64,000 bases of DNA, from assembly GCA_963575745.1 (NCBI GenBank), contig CAUYUJ010008524.1, positions 187,670 through 251,669 of the forward strand, read 5' to 3'. The notes under the pieces were generated by a model. The model searched no databases. It worked only from the letters and a program-made list of their open reading frames with translations, and was not told the origin of the DNA. This document shows positions 11,141-21,640 of this stretch, piece after piece (the first letter of the stretch is position 1; the number at the start of each line of letters is the position of its first letter). Made by a program: the position numbers and the translations under genes. Source of the DNA: Prorocentrum cordatum. Its lineage: Eukaryota; Sar; Dinophyceae; Prorocentrales; Prorocentraceae.

Positions 11141-11464
11141 GCTCGAATGTCCGCGCAACCGTCGCTCAAGTAGCCTTTCAGCGCCTTGACTGTGGTACGA
11201 TTGGCTCAGGATGCGCTCCATGACTTCGGAGGCATTGTACATAGCGGCCTTCGCCCCTGGAGCACATGGAGAAGCTGGAAACTTAAGCCGCATCAGTATC
11301 AGGACTCCCTTTGTATTGTTTACTATTTTTTGGTTCAACGGTCTGCCGCGGAGGGCTTGTCGCGCGGCATCGGCCGCGCCGTACCCGAAAAATGCGGCGA
11401 GGGCACAGGCCTGCTTCCGTATTTGCCAGGTGGCGCCCCCACAACGCAGGCTCCCCAGCGACAA
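11141..11464 (-). CDS. Possible exon downstream of arsM, unknown product
   Basis: An open frame ends at a perfect GTAAGT donor (11135-11140, minus strand). It includes AAFFGYGAADAARQALRG and, nearer the donor, NASEVMERILSQSYHSQGAE. Codon use looks moderately coding, but it overlaps the in-frame C-terminal extension of the arsM frame, so at most one reading is right in the overlap. I recognise no family. It could be a 3-prime exon of the methyltransferase gene or a chance frame. Confidence 0.25.
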
Positions 11465-11555
11465 GCTGCGGCATTGCTTGAAACGGTCCTACCAACAGAG
11501 TTGGGCCCGCATCCCGACGCAGGGCGCCCGCGCGGACAGAAAACACGACATCTTT

Positions 11556-12584
11556 GCAGCACGCACTACCCCCGCCTCCCTTTTCGGCCCTGGCGCTCTC
11601 GAAGGGGGCCTGCGCGCCGCAGCCGTCGTAGATACCACAATGAGCGTCGAAATCCCCAATGAACTTGTTGAAGTGCCGCTTGAACCGGGTGTATGCAAGC
11701 ATCCTCCATGTGTTCCCGCATGCTGGGGACACTGTTCCTTTCTCAATGGCGTGGTGGCCATCCAGCGCAAATGCGTCTGGACAGTGAGGGATCGTGCCCT
11801 TGCAGATCACCGCTTGTCCATACTCCCCACAGTGACTCTCCAGCCCATCCAGCTTCCACAGCCTGTAAGTAGCAGGGTAGACCTTGATGCATCCCAGCTG
11901 TGCCTCCAGCTTTTGGTCGTTGATTGCAAGGCGGTTGTCTTTCATCAAACGGGGGCATGCAAATCCGCGCTAGTTGGCAAGATTGTGAAAATCGTTCCAA
12001 TACAATGCATCAGATACGCACTCGCCCCACAACTTGTCGCCCTTGTTAAGTGCCTGAGGCGTCCGCCTATCAGCATACACGTCGCTGAAGGAAAGCTCCC
12101 CGCCTGCCTTGAGCAGCTGGTGGGCTTCACGCAGGGCCGCCTCTGTGTCACGGCGCAGGTTGATCACGCAATTGCTCGCGATGACGTCGAACGTCGCGCC
12201 CCCGAGATCCAGCGCGTTCAGCCGCTCGACGTAACCGAGCTTGAACTCTACATTGCTGTGGCCGAACCTCTCTGCGTGCCAGTCCTTGTACTCGACGGCG
12301 ACATCGAGCTGCTGCTGCGTCGCGTCGATCCCCGCCACGCGGCCAGCGGGCCCGACGAGCTGCGACGCGATGCAAACGTCGCGGCCAGCACCGCGGCCCA
12401 GGTCAAGGATCGACAGGTCCTCCAGGTCGTCGGGAAGGCACGGCCCGCAGCACTGGTACTTCTCATGGACCTTGTCGTGGACCTTCGCCATCGCCTTCTT
12501 GATGTGCTCGGGAGGGGTGGCGATGGTGCAGCAGGCGTTGGTCTGCAGGTCCTGCGATGCCTTCACATGCTTCGGATCGTACTC
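11556..12584 (-). pseudogene. arsM: Arsenite S-adenosylmethionine methyltransferase, interrupted by in-frame TAG
   Basis: Class I SAM-dependent methyltransferase of the ArsM/AS3MT family, which methylates trivalent arsenic in the cytosol or an organelle. The frame starts EYDPKHVKAS at 12584. It keeps the family cysteines: TNACC, CCGPCLP (usual YGCG, here QCCG), ASNCVINL and WGECVSDALYW. SAM motif I reads ILDLGRGAGRD, with Arg where Ser or Cys is usual. GNTWRMLAYTRF and a C-terminal GGGGSACC (cysteines at 11556-11561) also match algal homologues. The span of about 343 codons is near family length. One TAG (11970-11972) follows WNDFHNLAN; the same frame resumes at once with well-conserved sequence. 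No frameshift is needed. The frame stays open past the CC end to 11283, so the true 3-prime end is uncertain. A possible 3-prime splice site (TTCAACGCAG) lies directly upstream of GAGTAC. Family call is firm; whether it is active is not. Confidence 0.9.
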
Positions 12585-12585
12585 C

Positions 12586-12800
12586 TGCGTTGAAGATAAT
12601 GTAGCCCCCGGGGCCCTCGACAAAAATGAAGAAGCTGCCAAACGCGAAGTGCACCCCGAAACGGGCGCCGAAGCCCCTGACCAGCATGTCCTCCGCGCCG
12701 TCAATAAGTAGGCACCCCATGACATCGCGAAGGTCGTCCACAAAAGCGTCGCCGAAGAAGATCGACAGGGTGGGCCGCGCGCCGAGGGGGAACTCGCACA
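12586..12800 (-). CDS. Coding-like segment upstream of arsM in another frame
   Basis: Directly upstream of the arsM frame, in a different phase, runs a GC3-rich stretch including FGDAFVDDLRDVMGCLLIDG and GARFGVHFAFGSFFIFVEGP, ending PGGYIIFNAG. The last AG coincides with the likely acceptor of the arsM exon. It could be a preceding exon, an N-terminal extension lost to a frameshift, or an unrelated fragment. I do not recognise the domain. The alternative Arg/Ser-rich reading in the arsM frame (12584-12818) looks less like protein. Confidence 0.35.
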
Positions 12801-13219
12801 ATGATAAAAGTTGAACAAGCTGCGTAAATGTAATCCACTTCATTGAAATACAGCAGTGAAGAAGGATCCGGCCATTGCAATGCGCGCAAGCCCCAAGAGG
12901 CGGCGCGCCTCGCCCCTTCGGGGCGGCCGCCGTTCTGGCCCCTGGGCTGGCTGAAGTCGCCTCCGTCCAGGGGCCAGGCACCGACGGGTTAGCCTGCCAT
13001 GGCGGGGCCTTCGGGGCCCCCGCATCAGGGGGGCGAAGGCGCTGAAGACCGCCAGAACGAGAACCGCTGGAGTAGGCGCGCGCGCGATATTGCGCGCGAC
13101 TGGGAACCCGACCGCGACGCATCATGCGGTCACTGTCTTCCTGTTCTTCGCCCTCGTCATCGTCGCGATACTTCTTTCCCCCCCCCGGGCCGGCCGGCTT
13201 TGCGATCGCTCCAGGCGGC

Positions 13220-15480
13220 TCATGGATCGGTCTGAAACAACAAAAGCGATTGAAACTCTTCATTGTAACCAAGCTCATATTGAATGCGCTCAGATAGATC
13301 ATCAGCGACTCGCGGGTTCCCCCGCAGAGGATCACCACCGATGACTTCCACGTCTGTCGGATTTCCAACCGCCCGAGGATAGAGCACCGCATGTATTTCT
13401 TCATCTGTCGCAGGAATGGTAGATTCTGAATCCGCGGGCGCCCCCGCCATTCCAAAACCTCCCTTGGCGGGCGCGCGGGAGTTCTCGACAGACTCAAGAT
13501 CTGCAGGTTGCCCCGCGATGGGTGCGCCCAGCCATTCTGCCCAATCGATGTCATTGTGGCCAGCGAACACCTCCTCGAACAGCTCGTCGGCGTAAGTCTC
13601 GAGGGTCATACTGGCACTTAGATATCTGGCAGCCATGAAATTAACAATTGTGGCTAGGTCGGCGGGGTCGGCTAAGAGCGACTCCCAATCAGCATATTGC
13701 AGGTCGGAGTCTGTTTGGGCCAGGAATTGACGAACCCCTGCCTCCTCCATCACCTTGGGGGCATTCGCATCGGAAATGTTGTCTGCTGTGGCATATGTCG
13801 CATTCCATAGTTTACCGTTGGCACCCTGTGGGTTCCCCCGCCGCTCATTACCTGTGCCTGATGCATGCCTGCGGTTTGAGCCAGTGCCTAAAAACAGCTC
13901 TTCATACTGAGGTCCAGTAAGGGACGCTAAGAATGCTAGCGCGCCTCTGCCATGCAATCGCCGACGCATACCTTTGCCGTTGCTTCGGCCCTTGCCTTTT
14001 CCTTTTAGTGATCGTCGTGCAATACGCCTCACTTTCCGGACTGGTTTCTTTATGGATCTCCGCCCGCGACGCTTGTGATTTTGATAGCCTAAAAATAACC
14101 ATCGAGCTTGCTGCTCTTCAGTAAGGTATGTAGGCATATCAAAGTAACCCCGGGCAGTAGCTTCGTCATTTGAAGACGCATCCGCATCAGTACCGGAGTC
14201 GAAGTCGGACTCGGCGGGTTGCCCCGCTGAACTCATTAGGGTCATGGTTTGCATGGGGGAGACCGCGTCGGGCGGTCCCCTAGGTCTGGCCCTGGAGTCT
14301 TGCGACGCCGAGGCCATTCCACCATTCTGGGCCAGCAATGTAGTGGTCTCAGTTGGTTGTGGCTCATCATTCCAGACGTTGTTGGCAGGCTGCCCTGCCT
14401 TGGCCTCCACGTGGAAAGTCTCGGTTCGGTGATCGCGACTAAAGATACCACCAATATTGCCGGGACTTCTCCCAGCAATGTGAGAATATGACCTCATACG
14501 TTCAAGTAGAGCGTCACATTGTTGTTGGTCTCTCGGCATATGGTGGTTCAGAGGCTGCAGGAAGTGTTATGCACGCGATGTCCCCACTCCCAGGGCGCTG
14601 CACAGAATCGCTGTCACGACTTCCAAGTTGGGGATGTCGACGCCGGCTGCTTCAGCTTCGTGGCGGCTATCTCAAACCGTGCAGCTGCTAACGTCTGGTC
14701 GATACGTTCACCCGCATGGACTCGGGAGCCAATGAGAAACGTACCTCAGCTGAGTTGGCGCTCCTCTTCTATGTTCTCGAACTTCTTGCTTAAGAGGAGC
14801 ATGACGTAGGTGACGCCGCCGGTGTGGCGGCCACCAATGTTGACGCCAAAATTAATAACTGCTGGAGGGACTATCATGACTATGGTCCGTGCGGGACCTC
14901 CCAAACCTCGCTGCAGAGCTGCAGCCTGCTGGGAGGGCGTCATATTGCCTGTGGTCACATTGATCCAGGCATGTACTTCGCAGACGACTTCGCGAAAAAG
15001 GTACTTGACCGGCTGGGTCTCAGTGGGGGCCGGTCGTAATCGTGTCGTCTCCACCACACATATGTCAGACCGCACGCCCAATAGCGACCCATGCGTGCCC
15101 AAAGATAATAACACCAATCCAATGGCCTCGTAGGTCGTAGTCGGATGTAATGGGTCGGGACTCCTGTTGTTAGTCGTAAGTCTGCGTGGGGTCGGAAGCA
15201 ACAATATGTCGTATTGCATGTTTCCATGTATTACATCCTCGAAAAATTGCAATTGGAGTGGGTGGGTTGACTTCAGGAGTGTAGTACCGCAGGGAGGTAA
15301 AATGTCGGTAAGTTACCTCCGCTTGGACAGAGGTGTCGTTGCAAGTGTCCTTGCGGTATTGCGTAGTTATGTACATTCCTGCGCGCAAACCCACTGCACC
15401 CATATGTTCCACCATATCCGTAATCCACCAGATAATGCCGTGGATGGTGGGGAATAGAGCAATAACTGGCCACCATAGCC
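13220..15480 (-). pseudogene. Ty1/copia-type retrotransposon gag, degenerate
   Basis: Capsid and nucleocapsid part of a dinoflagellate copia-like polyprotein. Reading down the minus strand: an N-terminal part (about 15480-14980); capsid motifs AAALQRGLGGPARTIVM and GVTYVMLLLSKKFENIEEER (about 14960-14750); HAGERIDQT; then, after a frame change, EAEAAGVDIPNLEVV and HFLQPLNHHMPRDQQQCDA (about 14660-14510); a basic region (KKPVRKVRRIARRSLKGKGK, about 14070-13990); and a CCHC zinc knuckle CDICHSRQHFRCEC at about 13805-13760. The knuckle is out of frame by one base with both flanks. Breaks seen: a T5 run near 15245, TGA after ERQLS at about 14746, a shift near 14660, TAA near 14560, and shifts either side of the knuckle. 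No integrase, reverse transcriptase or LTR is visible, so this is a truncated copy. Confidence 0.85.
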
Positions 15481-15762
15481 AAGCTCCGCTACCAAGTTTG
15501 GACGGGGCCGGGAGGCCCAGCCAGCAACTTCGCCTTAGGCGAAGCCAAGCTCCCGCTCTGTTGAACCGTAGTAACGATACTCACAATAGGAGGGGAAGTG
15601 CCATCTTAAGCAATAGGAAGATCCGTTTGGTTTCGATAACGATCGTGTGCCTCGCGGTGGGGCACAGTCATATTTGGGCGGCTGGCCGCTTGAGCCGACG
15701 CGGCCGCGGGCGCACGCTCGCTGCCACTCCTTACGTCCCTCAGCTCGCTTTAGAATTCGAAA
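15481..15762. other. Unique spacer, no gene
   Basis: No recognised coding region. It contains a short inverted pair (AACTTCGCCTTAGGCGAAGCC at about 15527). It lies 5-prime of the gag remnant, where an LTR would be expected, but no terminal repeat pair could be matched by eye. Confidence 0.3.
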
Positions 15763-15990
15763 AAAAAGGCCCCCAAGGTGGTCTCCATAGGCGTCGGAAA
15801 AGAAGAGTCCCCCAAAAGGCCCCCAAGAGGGTTTCTGGAAGTTTCCACGAAGCCCCCAGGAAGCCCCAAGGTGGCCCCAAGAAACCCCCTCATCCTCCCC
15901 CTCCTCCTCCTCGTATTTTCTTATAGTCCTCCTCCTCCTCCTCCTCCTCCACCTCCTCCTCCACATCCCAACCGCGCTGACGAAGACGAG
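15763..15990. repeat. GGCCCCCAAGG tract, then CTC/CCT tract
   Basis: AAGGCCCCCAAGGTGG- and AAGAGGGTTTCTGG-like short repeats (15763-15890), followed by a CCTCCTCCTC pyrimidine tract (15893-15965). Cluster 2 of the GGCCCCCAAGAGG type. Pyrimidine tracts of this kind precede the HSP90 exons elsewhere, but I see no exon here. Confidence 0.6.
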
Positions 15991-16337
15991 GTCAGGATCA
16001 CGACCCGCCACAACGCAGATTACTCGTCGGAATTGCGCCGTTCCTATACTCAGCCTCCTCACTACTGCGCTGCTGCACAAACACGGTGCCAGATTCGCCG
16101 AAGACATTTGCATCTGTCTGTGTACAGATTCGCCGGCCCAACGGGCCACAGGCTTGCTAAGGTCTCCAGTAACTGGTTAACAATAATTCTAGTTCGCGCG
16201 CGTGGCGGCCCCCGGACGAAAGTACCCTGGCAAGGTCCCAGGAGGAGCCACCATAGCGCTCCAGTGGAGGGCCAATTTTCGACACCCCTCACGAGGATCT
16301 TGGCCTCCGAGGGGGTTGCCGCAATCGACTCGCCCCC

Positions 16338-16460
16338 CTCCCGCCCCAAGAGCCCCAAAAGCCCCCCAACACGCCGTGGGGCCCCCAAGACGCCGCCAAG
16401 GAGCCCCAAGAGACTCCCAAGAGGGCCCCCAGAGGCCCCCAAGAGGCTCTAAAGAGGGCT
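16338..16460 (-). repeat. GGCCCCCAAGAGG-type tract, cluster 3
   Basis: Runs of GCCCCAAGAGCCCC, GCCCCCAAGACGCCGCC and AGGCCCCCAAGAGGC. The same low-complexity family as at 3226 and 21060. Confidence 0.65.
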
Positions 16461-16639
16461 CCAGGGCCGGCGGAATGAGCGAAGCGATTAAATAATCAGT
16501 TTTTGTTGCGGGCCCGCGCCAGATCCTGACTCAAGGGATCCGACAGGACCTCGTGATGAGTGAAAGGCTCTGGGAATCTCACGCCAAACGCCCAGAGCAG
16601 CAAGAGAACCAAAGCTCCCGTGCCACAAAACCACACATG

Positions 16640-16750
16640 GCGACCTCGCCTCGGCGAATGCCGCTTCGGGGAGGGGGCTTCGCGACTTCCTTTCGGAAGG
16701 CCCGCTATGGCCCCCTCCCTTCACGGTTCGACCCTCGGCTCAGACGCCAC
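16640..16750 (+). repeat. SINE-like dispersed segment, copy 1
   Basis: About 105 bp, similar to 25430-25535. Shared landmarks are CCTCGCCTCGGCGA, GCTTCGCGA or CCTTCGCGA, CCCGCTATGG or CCCACTATGG, and GGTTCGACCCTCGGCTC. The last resembles a tRNA-type internal B box (GGTTCGANNCC). No tRNA cloverleaf can be drawn. It could be a tRNA-derived SINE or another short repeat. Confidence 0.45.
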
Positions 16751-17084
16751 CAACAAGGCAACCGTCAGCCATACAAGACAGAAGCCACCGTTGGGGGAGG
16801 GAGGCGACGGGGGGCTCAGGCCGGGGAGCACCAGTGTTGGTGCCAACCTCCAGGCCCCTGGAGGCAGGCCTGCAGGAGGCACCCGTTCACAGCAGAGCCG
16901 CCCGCTCGCGCGGCGGTTCGCAGGCCAGTCACCTTCACGCTGGCCGCCCTGCCTGCGGGGAGAAGCCCGAGAACGGGACAGACGCCCTCTTCGTCGGGCT
17001 TCGCAGCATCCGTCCCCACCCCGAGGGAGCAGGCCGGTGGCACCGAGGAGCCCTGGCCGCCGGTGGGGAAAGAGCGCCAGGGAA

Positions 17085-17178
17085 GAGGCGGAGGGGCTCT
17101 TCTGGCCACGGCGGGCCTCGACCATGACGTCCTCGCCGACCCAGATCTGACAAGCGGCCCGGGAGCCAGAGCCCCTCC
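17085..17178 (-). repeat. Dispersed GC-rich segment, copy 2
   Basis: Partner of 10910-11000; see that entry. On the minus strand it reads GSGSRAACQIWVGEDVMVEA, parallel to the first copy. It sits inside a stop-poor region (about 16720-17600), but I do not recognise a protein. Confidence 0.5.
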
Positions 17179-17639
17179 TGAGCCCTGGGGACACCAGCTC
17201 AGGGGGGGGGGAATACCGGCCTGGAATCGGCGAGCGCGCTTGGTCCTGGGCGGGGTGGGCCATCGGGCTGCTTCTGGCGATGGATGGGCGAGTGGGGGCC
17301 GATGCGCCCCCTCTGAATTTCCCAGCATAGAGCTCGGAGCAGGGCGAATTGAGACAACGGCAGCTCAAGATCCTCGGACTCCCGGGGTCCACACGCAGCA
17401 GCTCGCCGAGCTGCCTCTTGCCGTGGCGACGAGGGGAACCCCAAAGGCGAACTACCGCTGTCTCAACTCGTCCCCCCTGTGAAGAGCGTTGCCCCTGAGA
17501 TACCGTGCTGACGGAGCTGAGGAGGGAGAGGAAGAGCAGGAGGCAGGGGGGGCAACGGTGGAGGCAGAGAAGGCTGCTGGGCTGGCGGGTGCGGGCCACG
17601 AGCGATGGGCCGCTGAAGAGTTGGCCGCATCATGTCCTG

Positions 17640-17830
17640 CCGCGTCTTCGCCCCACTCGTCCTCCTCCTCCTCCTCCTCGTCCTCGCACTCCTGGTCCTC
17701 GCCCTCCTCGTGTCGCCGCCTCCCCCATCTTCTACATCCCCCTCCTCCTCCACCTCCTCCTCGTCCTCGTCCTCGTCCGCATCCTCGTCCTCATCCGCGT
17801 CGTCGACGACGTCGTCTGCACCATGCGCAG
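17640..17830. repeat. CTC/CTCGTC pyrimidine tract
   Basis: Imperfect CTCCTCCTC and CTCGTCCTCGTC repeat about 190 bp long. Poly-Ser, Leu or Glu frames through it are by-products. No exon is identified beside it. Confidence 0.8.
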
Positions 17831-18210
17831 CCTGCGCAGCCCTGTTCGTGCCTCTTCTGCGGCAACTCATCATGGAAACCTCCCATACCGTCTTGGCGCC
17901 TCTTGCGAATTGAAACAAGTCGACGCTAAATCAGCGCTATCTCATCGATTACGAGACGTCAATCGACGCTAGCGAACTCAAAAAACAGTAAAGACCGGAC
18001 TACCAGGGTGTGTAAGGCTCCCATGACTTGCTACCGAATGCCTCCGCTCCACCACTCCGCATCAGGGCCACCTCGCTGGGCGAACCGATATCGCCCGAGC
18101 AGGCCTCGCCGGTGGACGCTCCCGCCATGGCGGCTCGCTCCCTTCGGCGGACCGCTCCGCTTACGGGCCGCTTCGCCGACGGACCGCTTCGCTGAAGTAA
18201 GACGAAAGGC

Positions 18211-18405
18211 CTGCCAAATGGGGTCCGAGTGGACGGGGTCGGGGGATCACTCCGCATCGCTGATACATCAACGATGCATCGACGATGCATCGCCGACATC
18301 CGAGACGCATTGGCGAAGTCGGCGTGGAAAACATCGGGCTCCACATCGAGCCGCATCGCCGATGATCCTCCGACTTCTCTACTCCGACCGCATCTGGGAG
18401 GCCAA
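18211..18405. mobile_element. MITE-like element with ATGCATCG core, copy 1 (diverged)
   Basis: The left end CCAAATGGGGTCCGAGTGGA and right end CTACTCCGACCGCATCTGGG are inverted relative to each other. Internally there are overlapping GATGCATCG words (18280-18300). It matches the better-preserved copy at 53698-53927. No coding capacity. Confidence 0.6.
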
Positions 18406-19120
18406 GAAAGACAAAGTCAAGACCAGAACAAAATCGGGCCCGGATAAACTGGGGGTCTCTGAGACCCGCTGGCTCTGGAGAATACATCGGGCGCCGCAAC
18501 CGTTCCAGAAGGCTCCGGAACGTTCTGAAAACGATCCGGGAAGCTGTGGAACGGTTATCCTGGTCATGGGTCCGCCAGGCCTCCTCGCTGGTGCTGGTCA
18601 GCGTCGTGGCCGTCTGGGTCCTCACAGCGGGCTGCCTCACGAGGCGAGCGCGGGGACCGCCTCGTTCTCCGATTCCGAAGCCGTAGGCAGTCGTGGGATG
18701 CGCCGCATGGGATGGGCTGCCGCCCCCAGTGGCAGGGCAAGTCGTATGTGGCTGGCTGATATCTTATGCTGCCGGACCCCTTCCTCGTCGCTGCCCCCGA
18801 ACTCCTCCTTTGGTCTCCTCGAGCTGGCAGGTTGGCCTGGATGTCTCCTGGGCGGACGGCGAGCGGGTGGGTCCTCACGGGCGGGGCACCTGGAGCGAGG
18901 CGGGCGCTTGACCGCAGGCGGGCGGGCGGACCCCCAGGAGGGGCAGGCAGGCGGGCGGGGCCCCGCGGGGCGGGAGGGCCCTGGCGGGCGGACAGGCGCT
19001 GAAGCGGGCGGGCCTGCACGCACAGTCATCGGCCTGACCCGAGGAACGCGACATGAGGAACGAGGCCCCCTTGTTTCCCCAGGAAGAACGCACAAGGAAC
19101 GAGACGTAATACATAACGCA
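18406..19120. other. Unique DNA, no supported gene
   Basis: Stop-poor on both strands, but no family was recognised. A GGGCGGGCGG-rich section lies at 18890-19010. A hydrophobic plus-strand stretch (LVLVSVVAVWVLTAGCL, about 18580-18640) could be a membrane segment but has no clear exon borders. Confidence 0.25.
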
Positions 19121-19160
19121 CTAGAACCACGCGCGCGCTTCGCGCGCGCTTAGGTTCTAG
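19121..19160. repeat. CGCGCGC hairpin, copy 1
   Basis: Perfect stem of CTAGAACC with GGTTCTAG around CGCGCGC, TTC, GCGCGCG. A sister hairpin with the same core but different outer stem bases is at 31242-31283. The outer pairing is preserved although the bases differ. Confidence 0.75.
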
Positions 19161-19679
19161 CTAGGATCGTCACCGTCGTCATCATGAACATCACCATCGC
19201 CATCACTCCCCCCGCCAGGGCTAATGTACATCGTTTCTGGATGCTTCTGGCCGGAATACGAAAGGAGTTTCTGTAGTTAGAGTCTCTGGGGGAAGTCGCG
19301 GGGAAGCTTTTGTTGTATTTGGTGTTGCGTCGCCAGGAGGTCTGGGCTCCCTCCTCCTCGTGTTCCTACCTCCTCTCTGGACGTCCGATGTCGTGATGCT
19401 TTCTGTGCGCGGCCCCTGGACCTCTCGACGACTTCCTGGGGATGTGTTTTTTTTTCATCCTGAGTCGTTTTCTGACGGTCCCAGGACCCTGCGAGGGGCC
19501 CCGGAGGCCGAAAATTGACCGAAACCGCCGTCGTGATTTTTCCAAGACGTCGGAGGTCCAGGTCGTGCTTCCCGCCTCCCCAGACCTCCGACGTCGTAAT
19601 TCTTGCGACCTCGGGCCCAGGAATCGATTGGGAAAACGCACATGGGAAGGCAAGAAATGATGGACCCATCATTTCGTAC

Positions 19680-19765
19680 CTGTGCCTTGATCAGTGGGAC
19701 GGGCTTCGCACCGCCGCACATCACAAGACACGCTCGAGCGAATCCAGCCGTGGCGACGTCGGGGA
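19680..19765 (-). CDS. Candidate internal exon, 86 nt, unknown protein
   Basis: On the minus strand a CCTTCTGCAG acceptor (19766-19775) precedes 86 nt of GC3-rich open sequence ending CAG before GTACGAA, a good donor. The translation includes GFARACLVMCGGAKPVPLIK. The upstream intron side is the CT-rich strand of the GA tract at 19790-19985, a plausible polypyrimidine region. I do not recognise the protein. Size and borders match the HSP90 exons at 54.6-59.4 kb. Confidence 0.45.
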
Positions 19766-19789
19766 CTGCAGAAGGTCGCAAGGACACGG

Positions 19790-19985
19790 AATATGAAAGG
19801 AAGAAAGAGAAAGAGAGAGAGAGAAAGAGAGGGAGAGAGAGAGAGAGACAGACAGACAGAGAGCGAAGGAGAGAGAGAGAGAGAACAAAAAAAGAAAAGA
19901 AAAAAAAGAGAGATTGAGAGAGAGAGAGAGAAGAAGACAGAGAGAGAGAGATAGAGAGGCAGAGAGAGGAAATGGAGAGGAGGCG
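19790..19985. repeat. GA-rich microsatellite
   Basis: GAGAGAGAAAGAGAGGGAG-type purine tract with ACAGACAGA interruptions. On the minus strand it is a long polypyrimidine tract directly 5-prime of the candidate exon at 19680-19765. Confidence 0.9.
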
Positions 19986-20194
19986 AGCTTGAGTCAACGA
20001 AAGTCGCAGGGAAGGGGGCAGGGGAAAGAAGGCCAGAGAGCGCTGAAGGATACAAATACTGGAACCCTCTTTACCTAACAGCGAAGACTGATAGGTTTCT
20101 AGTGGTCTCAAAAGAGCTCACAGATCACTCCACAGGGGGGTCCGGGCAGGTGTTGGGAGTTGCCGGGCGGCAGGGTGCCCGGCTCGTTTTTCAC

Positions 20195-20600
20195 CAACCG
20201 TCACACACTTCGTGCTCTTCGAGTTCCCAGAACTCCATTCCCAGGCTCATTCTGAATAACCGGATGCAACAGTCACACACTTCGTGCTCTTCGAGATCCC
20301 AGAACGCCATTCCCGGGCCACATTTAGAATAACCGGATGCAACAGTCACACACCAGGCCAGTTCACACAGAGGCCCATTCCCGGGCCACATTTAGAATAA
20401 CCGGATGCAACAGTCACACACTTCGTGCTCTTCGAGTTCCCAGAACGCCATTCCCGGGCCACATTTTGAATGCCCGGATGCAACTGTACCACTTCGTGCT
20501 CTTCGAGTTCCCAGAACTCCATTCCCGGGCCACATTTTGAATGCCCGGAGCCAACTGTAGGCCACTTCGTGTTCTTCGAGTTCCCAGAATCCATTCCCGG
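20195..20600. repeat. 71-bp tandem repeat, about 6 copies
   Basis: Units contain ACTTCGTGCTCTTCGAGTTC, then CAGAACGCCATTCCCGGGCC, then ACATTTAGAATAACCGGATG. The third copy is altered (CCAGGCCAGTTCACACAGAGG) and later copies are shortened. It leads straight into a hexamer array. Confidence 0.9.
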
Positions 20601-20825
20601 GCCGCAGGGCAGGCTGAGGCTGAGGCTGAGGCAGGCTGATGCTGAGGCAGGCTGAGGCTGAGGCTGAGGCTGATGCAGGCTGAGGCTGAGGCAGCCTGAG
20701 GCTGACGCCGAGGCTGAAGGCAGACTGAGGCTGAGGCTGAAGCAGGCTGAGGCTGAGGCTGAGGCAGGCTGAGGCTGAGGCAGGCTGAGGCTGAGGCTGA
20801 GGCAGGCTGAGGCTGAGGCTGTGTC
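20600..20825. repeat. GGCTGA hexamer array
   Basis: GGCTGAGGCTGAGGCAGGCT repeats. Poly-(Leu/Ser/Gln/Pro) frames on the minus strand are artefacts. Confidence 0.93.
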
Positions 20826-20959
20826 TGTGACTGCCGTGTCACTGCGACTGTCATCGCGAATGCGACTACGACTGCGAGAACAGCACAATTCTACAACTGG
20901 ATTCTCATGTGAATCTTAAGGGGAATGCTTCCAGATATGCTCCTACACATCGCTGTTAG

Positions 20960-21640
20960 GTTGCTTTGCCGGGATAATGGGATTTTTTGGGAGGCCTCGT
21001 CCGGCCGCTCGCTGGGAGTTTGACGTAGCTTCTTGGGAGCCTCTGAACCTGTCGGGGGCCTCCTGGAAGCAGGTTCGAAGCATTTGGGGGGCCGATTTGG
21101 GGCTTCTCGGGGCCTCCTTTGGGCCTCTTGGGGGTCTCCTGGGGCCTCTTGAGGGGCCTCCTGGGGGCCTCCTGGCGGCCTCTTGGGGCGGAAGGCTCGA
21201 GCTTGCGGTTCGTGGTCCCCCTCTGGGCCCCCTCTTGGGCCCGTCTTGGGGCCCTCTTGGGCCATCTTGGGCGCCTCTTGGGCCGTCTTGGGGCCCTCTT
21301 GGGCTGTCCTGGGGCCCTCTTGGAAGCTTCTTGGGCCGTCTTGGGGCGGTCTTGGGCGCCTCTTGGGCCGTCCTGTAACGTCGGAAAGCCCAAAAGGCAA
21401 CTTTGTTGAAAATGTACGTTTTACGAAGGGAATGGGCAATTTTTTGCGTCTAGGGGCCCTCTTGGGACGCATGTTGGAGGCTTCTTGGGGCCTCTTGGGG
21501 GCGTCCTTGGACGTCTGGAGGCCATCTTCAGCATCTCGGAGCCCTCTTGGAGGCCTCTTGGAAATATCTTGGGCCGTCTTGGGCGCTTCTGGGGCCCTCT
21601 TGTCTGACCGGGGAGGCCTCCGGCAAGCCCCGACGAGCCT
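20960..21640 (+). repeat. CTTGGGGGCCTC-type tract, cluster 4 (largest)
   Basis: About 680 bp of loosely repeated CTCTTGGGGGCCTCTTGGGC with units of 12-40 bp. It is interrupted at about 21380-21440 by a non-repetitive AAAGGCAACTTTGTTG segment. Orientation is opposite to clusters 1-3. Long frames on both strands result from the absence of stops. Confidence 0.75.

Noticed and set aside
18580-18640. Hydrophobic LVLVSVVAVWVLTAGCL stretch as a membrane exon
   Set aside because: No acceptor, donor or homologous domain could be identified.
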